Below, one piece after another: positions 16,879 through 25,794 of a stretch of DNA of 64,000 bases (the stretch's first letter is position 1; each line of letters opens with the position of its first letter). Where the stretch lies: contig NZ_CP039543.1 of NCBI RefSeq assembly GCF_013085545.1, forward strand, positions 1,612,001-1,676,000. The letters run 5' to 3'. Below the pieces are notes generated by a model. It had not been told where the DNA came from. It did no database searches and saw only the letters and a list, made by a program, of their open reading frames with translations. The translations under genes were made by a program, and so were the position numbers. The DNA comes from Oceanidesulfovibrio marinus. GTDB taxonomy: Bacteria > Desulfobacterota > Desulfovibrionia > Desulfovibrionales > Desulfovibrionaceae.

Positions 16879-18533
16879 AGCATGCACCGCGCCGCCTTTG
16901 GGATGGCCACGGTGAAGAGCGCTCCGCCCTGCTCGCTCTCCGAAACCGTTATGTTGCCGTTCATGTCTTCCAGCCGCAGCTCCACCAGATAAAGGCCCAG
17001 GCCGCGGCGGCGTTTGCCCTTGGTGGAGACGCCCTTGCTGAAAACGTGCTCCAGCCTGCCGGGGGGGATGCCCGGCCCGGAGTCGCCCACCTCGAAGATG
17101 AGCTCGTTGCCCAGGTCGGTGAACGAGAGCTCGACACGGCGCGCCGAGGCGGGCTGATCCACCACGGCCTCGATGGCGTTGTCAATGAGGTTGCCCAGGA
17201 TGGTCACCACGGCCTCCTGGTCTATCCACTCGGGCACGTCCACCATGCTGCTTTCCGGGTCAATATGGAAGTCCACGCGCACCTCCTTGGCCCGGCTGTA
17301 CTTGCCCAGGATGATGGCCGCGATAACCGGATGGGGCACGGTCTGCTGCAGAAAGCGGATGATGTCCTGATACCCGGTGGCCTCCTTGACCACCAGGTCC
17401 AGCGCCTCCTGGTAGGCCTGAATCTGGATCAGGCCGCCGATGGTGTGCAGCTTGTTTGAGTACTCGTGCGTCTGTACGCGCAGCATCTCGATGTACTGCT
17501 GCACTCGCGCCAGCTCCCGCGCCACGTGGTCCAGCTCGTCCTTGCGGCGGAAGCTGACTGTTGCTCCTTTCACAACGCCATCGTGGCGGAGAGGCACCGT
17601 GTTGATGATCATGGGCAGGCCGTTCACGGTGCGCTCCATGTCGTACTCGGCCTCGCCCGTGCCCATGGCCCGATGCAGATTGAAGCCCGGCAGTACCTCG
17701 TCCAGAGGCCGGCCCTCCATGCGATCGTCCGGCGAAAGGCCGGCGTAGCCCTGGGCCGCGCGATTCATCAGCCGGATGGAGCCCTGCCTGTCCACGGCCA
17801 CCACGCCCTCGCGGATGGCCTCCAGCACCGCGCCGCGCTCCAGATAGAGGTTCGCGATCTGGGACGGCTCCAGCCCCAGGGTGATGCGCTTGAGATGCCG
17901 GGCGATGAGCACGGCGCAGAGAAAGCCCAGCATGGTCATGGCCGCGATGAAGAGCATGGGCCGCTGGAGGTTCTGACGGATGGTGGCGTGCAGATTTCTG
18001 GTCAGGTAGCCCACACTGGCAAAGCCGATGACCGGGGTGTCGCCCTCCTCGTCCGGATAGGGGCTGTAGATGGGGGAGAAGCCGCGCAGGGACGGACCGA
18101 GCGTGCCCACGGCCTCGGATACGTAGGACTTGCCCTCGTGCACCACCGGGCCGGTGTCTCCGCCCACGAAGTACTGGCCGATGCGCTCCACCACCGGGTG
18201 GGAGTAGCGTCTGCCGGTCGTGTCCGCCACCACCACGTACTCCGCGCCGATGTCGTGGCGGATGTTCTCGGCGATCACCTGGATGAAGCCGTCTGGATCA
18301 CCCGAGTACAAGGCCTGGCGGACGGTCGGGATGCGCGCGACCATATGGGCGGCGTCCAGGGCGCTCTGGCCCACCTGCTCGCGCAGGATCTTGGCCGTTA
18401 CGTGGGAGACGAGGTACCAGCTGATGCCGATCTGCAAGAGCACCAGTGCCGAGACCATGAACAGCAGATGCTGCTGGAGCGTCTTGGGCTTCAGGAGGGA
18501 GAACAACCGGGCGACGGGCCTGCGAAATTCCAT
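16875..18533 (-). CDS. Sensor histidine kinase, CitA/DcuS family
   Basis: This 552-residue membrane kinase has TM1 near residues 25-45, a periplasmic sensor domain to about 190, TM2 near 195-215, a PAS domain (RLMNRAAQGYAGLSPDDRMEG) and a kinase core. The family's short H-box is HEYSNKLHTIGGLIQ, and ATP-lid motifs GDSGPGIPPG and GLGLYLVE follow. The start is ATG 18533, with AGGA upstream. It is probably a direct sensor of an extracellular carboxylate imported by the dctPQM system next door. Confidence 0.92.
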   Translation of the reverse strand: MEFRRPVARLFSLLKPKTLQQHLLFMVSALVLLQIGISWYLVSHVTAKILREQVGQSALDAAHMVARIPTVRQALYSGDPDGFIQVIAENIRHDIGAEYVVVADTTGRRYSHPVVERIGQYFVGGDTGPVVHEGKSYVSEAVGTLGPSLRGFSPIYSPYPDEEGDTPVIGFASVGYLTRNLHATIRQNLQRPMLFIAAMTMLGFLCAVLIARHLKRITLGLEPSQIANLYLERGAVLEAIREGVVAVDRQGSIRLMNRAAQGYAGLSPDDRMEGRPLDEVLPGFNLHRAMGTGEAEYDMERTVNGLPMIINTVPLRHDGVVKGATVSFRRKDELDHVARELARVQQYIEMLRVQTHEYSNKLHTIGGLIQIQAYQEALDLVVKEATGYQDIIRFLQQTVPHPVIAAIILGKYSRAKEVRVDFHIDPESSMVDVPEWIDQEAVVTILGNLIDNAIEAVVDQPASARRVELSFTDLGNELIFEVGDSGPGIPPGRLEHVFSKGVSTKGKRRRGLGLYLVELRLEDMNGNITVSESEQGGALFTVAIPKAARCML

Positions 18534-18729
18534 TGCCGTCCTGTCTTGAAGTGAGAGTGAAGGCCCGCGATGAGCGGCCTCAAACGCCACGCCTCCTCTG
18601 CGTTTCGGTTTTCCTTCCTACGAGCACGCGTCGAAAAACACAAGCACTCTATATTTCAGATAGTTAGGGGAGCAGCAGGTCAAGAGCACGGCGTTCGGGC
18701 GCCGGAGCTCCATTTTATTTTTTAAAATT

Positions 18730-18754
18730 CAACAAAAGTTGTTGACTTCAACAA
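18730..18754. promoter_or_regulatory. CAACAA/TTGTTG operator array upstream of the YheO-like regulator
   Basis: CAACAA (18730-18735), TTGTTG (18739-18744) and CAACAA (18749-18754) form two overlapping inverted repeats. They overlap a possible -35 (TTGTTG) with CATGAT 17 bases on. A related imperfect site (TTGTTGA-N6-TTAACAA) is at 53702-53721, upstream of the second TRAP operon. Confidence 0.5.
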
Positions 18755-18811
18755 AAATTAGCATGATTGTGTCTTTAACAATTTTGCTCACCCCAGGCGC
18801 GGAGAAGTACC

Positions 18812-19459
18812 ATGATTCGGGAAAACGTTGCAATTTTTGAAACCATGAAACGTGTGGCCGACGGTCTGTCCAACGCCATGGGCAAGAACTGTGAGGTCGT
18901 GCTCCACGACTTCTCGGATCTCAGCGCCTCGCTCATCCACGTGGCCGGCGACCTCACCCAACGCCAGATCGGCGCGCCCATCACCGACCTCATCTTCAAG
19001 ACGTACAAGGACAAGGGGGACCAGGCGGAAGACCTGGCCGGCTACCGCACCATCTTCAACGGCCGGATCATGAAGTCCTCCACCACGTTTCTGCGCAACA
19101 GCGCCGGCCAGGTTATCGGCTGCCTCTGCATCAACCTGGACGTGACCGATTTCCTGAACGCCAAGGCCGCCCTGGACGAGTTCACCCATTTTTCCGCCGA
19201 TTCGTCACAATCGCCCGAGCGGTTCGCCTCCTCGTTCCAGGAGACGCTGGAGTCCATTCTGGACGAGACCGTCGCCGAGATGGGCAAGCAGCCCGCCACC
19301 ATGGACAAGGACGAACGCCTGGAGTTCATGCGTCGCCTGAACACGCGCGAGGTTTTTGTCTTCAAGGGAGCAGTGAACCAGGTCGCACGATTGTTCGGTG
19401 TTACCCGCTACACTATTTATAACGATTTAAAAGAGATCCGTGAGACAGACCTTGTCTGA
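18812..19459 (+). CDS. YheO/DauR-like transcriptional regulator (PAS_6 + HTH_22)
   Basis: This is a 215-residue regulator. The N-terminal YheO-type PAS domain covers residues 8-115 (CEVVLHDFSDLSASLIHVAG, GYRTIFNGRIMKSSTTFLRN). The C-terminal helix-turn-helix is near 165-210 (FVFKGAVNQVARLFGVTRYTIYNDL). Relatives include DauR, which controls D-amino-acid catabolism. It is the first gene of a co-directional series with RidA, a TTT transporter and lyases, so it probably controls that operon and responds to an amino-acid-like molecule. GGAG precedes the start. Confidence 0.88.
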   Translation: MIRENVAIFETMKRVADGLSNAMGKNCEVVLHDFSDLSASLIHVAGDLTQRQIGAPITDLIFKTYKDKGDQAEDLAGYRTIFNGRIMKSSTTFLRNSAGQVIGCLCINLDVTDFLNAKAALDEFTHFSADSSQSPERFASSFQETLESILDETVAEMGKQPATMDKDERLEFMRRLNTREVFVFKGAVNQVARLFGVTRYTIYNDLKEIRETDLV

Positions 19460-19479
19460 CACGGAGAAAGGAGGTTCAA

Positions 19480-19866
19480 ATGTCCAATGAGGCCGTCTCC
19501 ACCGAAAAGGCTCCGAAAGCTGTCGGTCCCTACTCCCAGGCTGTGAAAACCGGTAATCTGCTCTTTGTTTCCGGCCAGCTTCCCATCGACCCTGCAACGG
19601 GCTCCATGGTGGAAGGCACTATCCAGGACAAGACCCGCCGTTCCTTGACCAACCTGGCCGCCGTGGCCGAAGCCGGCGGCACGTCCCTGAAGAACGCCGT
19701 GAAGGTCACCGTCTTTCTCGCCGACATCGCGGACTTCGCAGCGGCCAACGAGGTGTACAAGGAATTCTTCGAGAGCCCCTTCCCGGCCCGCAGCGCCGTG
19801 CAGGTCGCCGCGCTGCCTCTGGGAGGCCAAATAGAAATCGAGGCCATTTTTTCTATTCCGGCCTAA
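19480..19866 (+). CDS. ridA: RidA family enamine/imine deaminase
   Basis: This 128-residue trimeric YjgF/RidA protein hydrolyses reactive enamines such as 2-aminoacrylate, released by beta-eliminating enzymes. The family's carboxylate-binding arginine is R104 (PARSAVQVAALPLGG), with E121 (IEIEAI) at the active site. It begins 20 bases after the regulator with an AAAGGAGG site. Its place in an operon with a cysteine-desulfidase-like enzyme fits removal of 2-aminoacrylate. Confidence 0.92.
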   Translation: MSNEAVSTEKAPKAVGPYSQAVKTGNLLFVSGQLPIDPATGSMVEGTIQDKTRRSLTNLAAVAEAGGTSLKNAVKVTVFLADIADFAAANEVYKEFFESPFPARSAVQVAALPLGGQIEIEAIFSIPA

Positions 19867-19884
19867 ACACAACAGGAGGACTAC

Positions 19885-20835
19885 ATGAAACGTTTGCTGA
19901 CCATTTTCGTGATGGCGTTGGCCCTTGTCGCGATGGCCGCCGGCGCGTCGTTCGCCGCCGACTATCCTTCCCGCAACATCAAGATCATCGTGCCTTTCGC
20001 TCCGGGCGGCGCTGTGGACTTCACCAGCCGCCTCATCTCCGAGGTCGCTCCCCAGTACTTTGACGGCAAAAAGATCATTGTGGAGAACATGCCCGGCGGC
20101 GGCGCCGTCATCGGCCAGACTTTCGTTTCCCAGGCCAAGCCCGACGGCTACACCATCCTGGCCTACACCTCCTCCGTGGTGAACAACCCCATCACTAAAA
20201 AGACCATTTACACCTACAAGTCCTTCCAGCCCGTGGTGATGTACTGCTTCGACCCCGAGGTTCTGGTCGTGCCCACGGACTCCCCCTATAAGACGCTGGA
20301 AGACTTCCTGGCCGCGGCAAAGGAGAAGGAGATCTCCATCGCCACTCCCGGCTTCTCCACCTCCCACCACGTTGCCGCTCTGGTGCTGGAAAAGAAGAGC
20401 GGCGCCAAGTTCAGCTTCATCCACAACGAAAGCGCGGCCATGCAGTTGCAGCAGCTCATGGGCGGCCATGTGGAAGCCGGCTTCATGTCCTCCGGCGAGG
20501 CCAGCGGCTACGTGGACGGCGGTACGATCCGCGTGCTGGGCATCATGCAGGAAGAGCCGCATCCGGACTTCCCGGGTGTTTCCACCTTCCGCGAGGCCGG
20601 CGTGGACATGCTCTGGGGCACCTTCCGCGGCCTGGCCGTGCCCAAGGACACCCCCAAGGAGATCGTGGATTACCAGGCGGCTGGCTTCAAGAAAGTCATC
20701 GAGGACCCCAAGTTCGTCGAAGGCATGAAGAAGGCCGGCTACCCGGTGGTCTACCGCGGGCCTGAAGCGTTCGAAAAGTACGTGGACGGCGTGGCCGAGG
20801 TTATGCAGGAGATCCTGCCGACCCTGAAGAAGTAA
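19885..20835 (+). CDS. tctC: TTT transporter binding protein (TctC/Bug family), operon 1
   Basis: This 316-residue periplasmic binding protein has a signal peptide (MKRLLTIFVMALALVAMAAG) and the Bug-family pattern YPSRNIKIIVPFAPGGAVDF, then ENMPGGGAVIGQTFVSQAKPDGYT. It delivers a carboxylate to TctAB. It lies 18 bases after ridA. A GC-rich hairpin follows before tctB. The ligand is inferred only from context: a succinyl-amino acid is proposed. Confidence 0.92.
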   Translation: MKRLLTIFVMALALVAMAAGASFAADYPSRNIKIIVPFAPGGAVDFTSRLISEVAPQYFDGKKIIVENMPGGGAVIGQTFVSQAKPDGYTILAYTSSVVNNPITKKTIYTYKSFQPVVMYCFDPEVLVVPTDSPYKTLEDFLAAAKEKEISIATPGFSTSHHVAALVLEKKSGAKFSFIHNESAAMQLQQLMGGHVEAGFMSSGEASGYVDGGTIRVLGIMQEEPHPDFPGVSTFREAGVDMLWGTFRGLAVPKDTPKEIVDYQAAGFKKVIEDPKFVEGMKKAGYPVVYRGPEAFEKYVDGVAEVMQEILPTLKK

Positions 20836-20847
20836 GGTCATTCCGAA

Positions 20848-20877
20848 GCGCCCTCGCCCTTTTCCGGGCGGGGGCGC
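20848..20877 (+). terminator. Hairpin between tctC and tctB
   Basis: GCGCCCTCGCCC (20848-20859) pairs with GGGCGGGGGCGC (20866-20877), 12 bp with one U-G. No T-run follows, so it is more likely an attenuator or a 3'-end stabiliser of the binding-protein message. Confidence 0.6.
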
Positions 20878-20907
20878 CCTGTACCCCGCCATGCGGAGGA
20901 ACACTCC

Positions 20908-21360
20908 ATGCTGCTCAAGAAAATAGACACCTGGCTTTCCATAGTCTTCTTCGCCACCGGCGTCGTGGTTTACAAGATGGCATCGGGCTTCGACGACATA
21001 CCTTCGCGGTTCCCCATACTGCTGGCCATCTCGTTCATGGTTCTCTCGGCCCTTCTGTTCGTGAACACGTTCTTCAAGGTGCGCAGACAGAATGGACCGG
21101 AAGAAGCCCCGGCGCATGGCTGCCACCGCTACATCATGCCGGCCATGGTCACCGTGGTCATGTGCGCCTACGCCGCCGCGTTGGAGTTCGCAGGGTTCAT
21201 CGCCCCGTCCGTGCTGCTGATGCTCTTTGTGGGCTGGGTGCTGGGCTATCGCCGCTCCGGCTTGCTGCTCCTGGTCTCGCTGCTCTTTGTGCTGGCTGTA
21301 TACGGCGTCTTCGGCGTGCTTCTGGGTGTGCCGCTGCCCCGGCTGCCTTTCATGGAATAA
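20908..21360 (+). CDS. tctB: TTT transporter small membrane subunit (TctB), operon 1
   Basis: This 150-residue membrane protein has about four hydrophobic segments (IVFFATGVVVYKMASGF at the start, then LLLVSLLFVLAVYGVFGVLL) and ends with the family's LPRLPF segment. GGAGGA precedes the start. It forms the membrane complex with TctA. Confidence 0.88.
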   Translation: MLLKKIDTWLSIVFFATGVVVYKMASGFDDIPSRFPILLAISFMVLSALLFVNTFFKVRRQNGPEEAPAHGCHRYIMPAMVTVVMCAYAAALEFAGFIAPSVLLMLFVGWVLGYRRSGLLLLVSLLFVLAVYGVFGVLLGVPLPRLPFME

Positions 21361-21396
21361 TTACTCGTTCAGACATTTCTTCGCAGAGAGAACGTC

Positions 21397-22944
21397 ATGG
21401 AACACATCATCGCTTCATTCGTCCATCTGGCCAACCCGACCGTCTTCCTCTTCCTGCTGGCAGGCGTCGCCGTGGGCCTGACCGTCGGTTCCATCCCAGG
21501 GCTCAACGACAGCATCACCCTTGCCGTGCTCATCCCGGTGACCTTTTCGATGCACCCTGACTACGCATTCCCTCTGCTGGTGGGCATCTACTGCGCGGCC
21601 TGCTACGGCGGCTCCATTCCCGCCATACTGCTGCGAATACCAGGCACGGCGTCATCGGTGGTCACAGCCCTGGATGGCTACGCCATGGCCCAGAAGGGCG
21701 AGGCCGGGCAGGCGCTGGGCATCTCCACCACCAGCTCCGTGTTCGGCGGCATCACCAGCTCCATCATCCTGCTTTTCTTCGCGCCCATCCTGGCCAGCTA
21801 CGCCCTGCGCTTCGGACCGCCCGAGTACTTCGCCCTGGCGCTGATGGGCCTCTCCACCGTGGCCGGCATGTCCGGCGGCAACATGGTCAAGAGCCTCATC
21901 GTCTGCCTCATCGGCCTGCTCATCTCCACCGTGGGCATCAGCCCTCTCACCGGCTACCCGCGCTTCACCTTCGACAGTCCCAACCTCTACGACGGCATCC
22001 CCTTCATTCCCATGCTTATCGGCCTGTTCGGCGTCACCAGCGTGCTGGAGCTTGCCGAGTCCATCTGCGAGCAGCGGCTGCGCAGCCGCGCCGGAGAGGA
22101 TGTGGAGATCAAGATTCCGCGCATCGGCCGCGTGCTGCCCAAGTGGTCCATGGTCAAGCGCCTGCTGCCCACCTGGATGATCAGCTCCGGCATCGGCAAC
22201 GTCATCGGCATCATTCCCGGCGCCGGCATGCTCATGGCCATCTACATGGCCTACGACCAGACCGCGCGGCGGCACAAAGACAAGGATTTCGGCAGCGGCG
22301 TGCCCGAAGGCGTGGCTGCGCCCGAGGCGGCGAACAACGCGGTGGTGGCCAGCTCCATGGTGCCCCTGCTCTCCCTGGGCGTGCCCGGCAACTCCACCTC
22401 GGCCCTGTTCCTGGGCGCCCTGCTCATCCAGGGTCTGCGTCCCGGCCCCGCGCTCTTCCGCGACACGCCGGATATCGCCTACCTCATCGTCGTCTCCTTC
22501 CTGGTGGCCAACATCGTCATGGCGCCCATGGGCATCTTCCTGGGCCGCACCCTCTCCCGGCTGATATTCAAGCTGCCGCGCGAGGTGCTCGGCGCTGTCA
22601 TCTCCGTGCTCTGCCTGACCGGCGCATTCGCCGTGGGCAACAGCGTCTTCAACATCTGGGTGGCCATCGGCTTCGGCGTGCTGGGCTACGTGTTCAACAA
22701 GTGCGACCTGCCCCACTCCCCGCTCATCCTGGCCGTGGTCCTGGGCGCCATGATGGAGCGCGGGCTGTTCCAGAGCCTCACGCTCTCCCACGGCTCCCTG
22801 TCGATCTTCGTCACCCGGCCCATCAGCCTGGTGCTGCTCATCGGCGCGCTCTTCTTCGTGGCCACGCCGCTCATCAAGAGCGTGTACAGGCGGCGCAAGA
22901 ACGGCAAAAACGGTAAGAACGGCGAAGGAGCGCAACATGCCTAG
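21397..22944 (+). CDS. tctA: TTT transporter large permease (TctA), operon 1
   Basis: This 515-residue membrane permease has the family hallmarks GLTVGSIPGLNDSITLAVLIP, YCAACYGGSIPAILLRIPGT, VAAPEAANNAVVASSMVPLLSLGVPGN and AVVLGAMMERGLFQSL. It is the channel of the tripartite carboxylate importer. Its end overlaps the PrpD-like gene by 8 bases, so import and metabolism are translated together. Confidence 0.93.
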   Translation: MEHIIASFVHLANPTVFLFLLAGVAVGLTVGSIPGLNDSITLAVLIPVTFSMHPDYAFPLLVGIYCAACYGGSIPAILLRIPGTASSVVTALDGYAMAQKGEAGQALGISTTSSVFGGITSSIILLFFAPILASYALRFGPPEYFALALMGLSTVAGMSGGNMVKSLIVCLIGLLISTVGISPLTGYPRFTFDSPNLYDGIPFIPMLIGLFGVTSVLELAESICEQRLRSRAGEDVEIKIPRIGRVLPKWSMVKRLLPTWMISSGIGNVIGIIPGAGMLMAIYMAYDQTARRHKDKDFGSGVPEGVAAPEAANNAVVASSMVPLLSLGVPGNSTSALFLGALLIQGLRPGPALFRDTPDIAYLIVVSFLVANIVMAPMGIFLGRTLSRLIFKLPREVLGAVISVLCLTGAFAVGNSVFNIWVAIGFGVLGYVFNKCDLPHSPLILAVVLGAMMERGLFQSLTLSHGSLSIFVTRPISLVLLIGALFFVATPLIKSVYRRRKNGKNGKNGEGAQHA

Positions 22945-24304
22945 CTCCATCTCCGATTCCCTGGCCGGGTACATCTGTTCCGTCCGCGCGGCCGATCTGC
23001 CCGAGGAAGTGACGCGTAAAGCCGGGCTTTGCGCCATCGACTACCTCGCAGCGGCCTGGAACGCCCATGGGGTCGAGCTATCCACCGCCTACACCGACTA
23101 CGCCGCATCAATGGCGGGCAAGACTATCGGTGCGGCGCACGTCATCGGCGACGGGCAGCTCCCCCCCATATGGGCCGCATTCGCCAACGCGGCCAAGGGC
23201 CACGTGACCGAGACCGACGACGGCCACCGCCAGTCCATCATGCACATCGGCGTGGTGGTCATGCCCGTGGTCCTGGCCCTGGCGCAGGAGCGCGGCCTGA
23301 GCGGCGCCGAGATGCTGGAGGCCATGATCTGCGGCTACGACCTGGCCATCCGCGCCGGCGAGTGCTTCGGCCCGGAGCATTACGCCACCTTCCACACCAC
23401 GGGCACGGCCGGCACGTTCGGCGCGGCAGCCGCCGCGGCCAAATGCTGCAAGCTCACGCATGAGCAGACGGTGTGGGCGTTGGGCCACGCCGGGACCCAG
23501 GCCGCCGGTGTCTGGCAGTTCCTGCAGGACGGCGCGGTGCGGGCCAAACCCTTCCACCCGGCAAAGGCCGTGCAGAACGGCATGCAGGCCGCCCTGCTGG
23601 CCGAGGCCGGCATCGCGGGTGCCACGCGCATCTTCGAGGGCGACAAGGGAATCTGCGCCTTTGCCGCACCCAAGCCGCGCTTCGAGGCCCTGACCGACAG
23701 ACTCGGCGAGCACTTCAAGATCTCCGAGGTCAACTTCAAGGCCTACCCCACCTGCGGCCAGACCCACAGCATGCTGGACGCCACGGCCGCGATCATGGAG
23801 CGCGAGAGCATTACCGCCGCCGACGTGAAGAGCGTGGAAGCAAACGTGTATCAGCGCGCCATCGATATCGCCGGCATTGCCGAGCCCGTGAATCTGGAGC
23901 AGGCCAAGTTCTCCAACCAGTTCTGTCTGGCCTTCCTGCTGACGCGGGGCGCACTCACATTCGCCAATTTTACAGAGGACGTCGTAGAGGACGCTGCCGT
24001 GCGCGAGCTCTCCCACCGCGTATCCTTGAAGTTCGACGCCGAGATGGACGCCGGGTTCCCGGCCAGCCGGCCGTGCCGCATCGTGGTCCGTTGCAAGGAC
24101 GGCCGCGTGCTTTCTCAAGAAAACCGCTTCCGCAAGGGCGACCCCGAGAACCCCATGTCCGCCGAAGACATGCAGGAGAAGCTGGAGCAGCTGACCGGCT
24201 CACTGCTTTCACCGTCCCAGCGACAGAACATCGTCTCCTGGGCCCTGGATCTAGAACACCGCGCGGCGGTGGAACCGTTTTTGTTCACCATTTGCGATAG
24301 CTGA
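22937..24304 (+). CDS. MmgE/PrpD family protein (possible epimerase)
   Basis: This 455-residue cytoplasmic protein belongs to the MmgE/PrpD fold (CAIDYLAAAWNAHGVELS, FANAAKGHVTETDDGHRQSIMHIG, ICGYDLAIRAGE, FHTTGTAGTFGAAAAAAK, KAYPTCGQTHSMLDA). Known members are 2-methylcitrate dehydratase and iminodisuccinate epimerase; B. subtilis YxeQ of S-(2-succino)cysteine breakdown is also in the family. It is coupled to tctA upstream and followed after 12 bases by a fumarase-superfamily lyase. The epimerase-plus-lyase pairing is known for iminodisuccinate, so stereochemical inversion of a succinyl group is a reasonable role here. Function inferred only. Confidence 0.85.
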   Translation: MPSSISDSLAGYICSVRAADLPEEVTRKAGLCAIDYLAAAWNAHGVELSTAYTDYAASMAGKTIGAAHVIGDGQLPPIWAAFANAAKGHVTETDDGHRQSIMHIGVVVMPVVLALAQERGLSGAEMLEAMICGYDLAIRAGECFGPEHYATFHTTGTAGTFGAAAAAAKCCKLTHEQTVWALGHAGTQAAGVWQFLQDGAVRAKPFHPAKAVQNGMQAALLAEAGIAGATRIFEGDKGICAFAAPKPRFEALTDRLGEHFKISEVNFKAYPTCGQTHSMLDATAAIMERESITAADVKSVEANVYQRAIDIAGIAEPVNLEQAKFSNQFCLAFLLTRGALTFANFTEDVVEDAAVRELSHRVSLKFDAEMDAGFPASRPCRIVVRCKDGRVLSQENRFRKGDPENPMSAEDMQEKLEQLTGSLLSPSQRQNIVSWALDLEHRAAVEPFLFTICDS

Positions 24305-24316
24305 CGAGGAATAGCC

Positions 24317-25699
24317 ATGTCCCATATCATTGATTCGGAATTCTACGGCGGTAGCTGGTGCACGCCTGAGATGCGCGAGGTCTTCGACGACCGCAAACGC
24401 TACCAGCGCTGGCTGGACATCGAGGTCGTGCTGGCCGGAGTGCAGGCCGGGCTGGGCGTCATCCCCAAGGAGGCGGCCGCCGAGATCAAGGCCAAGGCCC
24501 ACGTCGAGGAGCTCGACACCGACTTCATCAAGGACGAGCTGGCCAAGACCGGCCACTCCCTGGTGCCCCTGCTCAAGGCCGTGCAGAAGCGCTGCGAGGG
24601 CAACCTGGGCGAGTACATCCACTACGGCCCCACCACCCAGGACATTGAGGACACCGGCGGTGTGCTGGAGATGAAGGACGCCTCCAAGCTGATCTTCCGC
24701 GACCTGGCCAAGCTCGAATCCACCCTGCTCAAGCTGTCCGCCAGGTACGAGTCCTTCCCCATGGCCGGACGCACCCACAACCAGCAGGGCCTGCCCATCA
24801 CCCTGGGCCTGAAGTTCGCCAACTGGGCGGCCGAGCTGCGCCGCGGCATGGAGCGCGTCAAGGACATGCAGAAGCGCGTGTTCGTGGGCATGCTCCACGG
24901 CGGCACCGGCACAATGGCCGGCCTGGGCGAGCAGGCCTACCCCACGGCAGAAGCCGTCATGAAGGAGCTGGGCCTTGCCCTGCCCCCCACGGGTTGGGGC
25001 AGCGCACGCGACATCGTGGCCGAGTACCAGACCGTGCTGGGCCTGCTGGCCGGCACCGTCGGCCGCATCGCCAACGAGATATTCCAGCTCGCGCGCACCG
25101 AGATCGGCGAGTTCCAGGAGCCCCTGGGCGAGCACTACGTGGGCAGCAGCACCATGCCGCACAAGCGCAACCCCGAGGTCACGGAGTTCGTGGTGGCCAT
25201 GACGCGCGTGGTCATGAGCAACGTGCAGCTCGCTCTGCAGTCCATGGTGGCGGAACACGAGCGCGACACCCGCGCCTGGCGGCTCGACTGGCACTCCATT
25301 CCCGAGAGCAGCATGATGCTGCACAAGGCCCTGTCCGCGCTGGTCTTCGTGGTGGACGGCCTGGTCATCGACGAGGCGCGCATCACCGAAAACCTGGACA
25401 TGCTCCACGGCATGCTTTTTTCCGAGGCGCTTATGTTCCAGCTGGGCAAGAAGGTGGGCAAGCAGACCGCGCACCATCTGATCCGCGACACCATCCTGGC
25501 CGCCACGGCGCCCAAGGGAAAGACCTTCCGCGAGCTGCTGTTCGAGAACCCGGATATCGCGGCCAACCTGACAAAAGACGAGCTGAACGAGCTCATGGAT
25601 TACTCCAAGCACATCGGACAATCGGTGCGCCAGGTGCACGACGTCATCGCTACGGCCAAAACGCTGGGCGCGACCGACGAGGAGTTTTTACAATGTTGA
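24317..25699 (+). CDS. Fumarase/aspartase-superfamily lyase (adenylosuccinate/argininosuccinate lyase-like)
   Basis: This 460-residue enzyme carries the superfamily signature GSSTMPHKRNP (residues about 277-287), the HYGPTTQDIEDT segment and the AGRTHNQQGLPITLGLKFA segment. Members cleave C-N or C-S bonds of succinyl compounds to release fumarate. Adenylosuccinate lyase proper is unlikely, because the gene sits in a catabolic operon with a TTT importer, an MmgE/PrpD protein and a cysteine desulfidase. S-(2-succino)cysteine lyase or an N-substituted aspartate lyase are the leading options. GAGGA precedes the start. Confidence 0.88.
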   Translation: MSHIIDSEFYGGSWCTPEMREVFDDRKRYQRWLDIEVVLAGVQAGLGVIPKEAAAEIKAKAHVEELDTDFIKDELAKTGHSLVPLLKAVQKRCEGNLGEYIHYGPTTQDIEDTGGVLEMKDASKLIFRDLAKLESTLLKLSARYESFPMAGRTHNQQGLPITLGLKFANWAAELRRGMERVKDMQKRVFVGMLHGGTGTMAGLGEQAYPTAEAVMKELGLALPPTGWGSARDIVAEYQTVLGLLAGTVGRIANEIFQLARTEIGEFQEPLGEHYVGSSTMPHKRNPEVTEFVVAMTRVVMSNVQLALQSMVAEHERDTRAWRLDWHSIPESSMMLHKALSALVFVVDGLVIDEARITENLDMLHGMLFSEALMFQLGKKVGKQTAHHLIRDTILAATAPKGKTFRELLFENPDIAANLTKDELNELMDYSKHIGQSVRQVHDVIATAKTLGATDEEFLQC

Positions 25700-25794
25700 G
25701 ACAACGTTCCAGTGCGCAGGATGACGGGGCGTGTTGCCCTGGCCAGTCCACCTCGCACACAGGCCAGCCTCTCTGCGCGGCCAAGGAGACAGAT

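Noticed and set aside
24251-25639. A 462-codon minus-strand frame
   Set aside because: It is antisense to the fumarase-superfamily lyase, which has clear signature motifs.
24317-25699. The lyase as housekeeping adenylosuccinate lyase (purB)
   Set aside because: Its position between an MmgE/PrpD gene and a cysteine desulfidase gene in a transport-linked operon argues for a catabolic role, though sequence similarity alone cannot exclude it.
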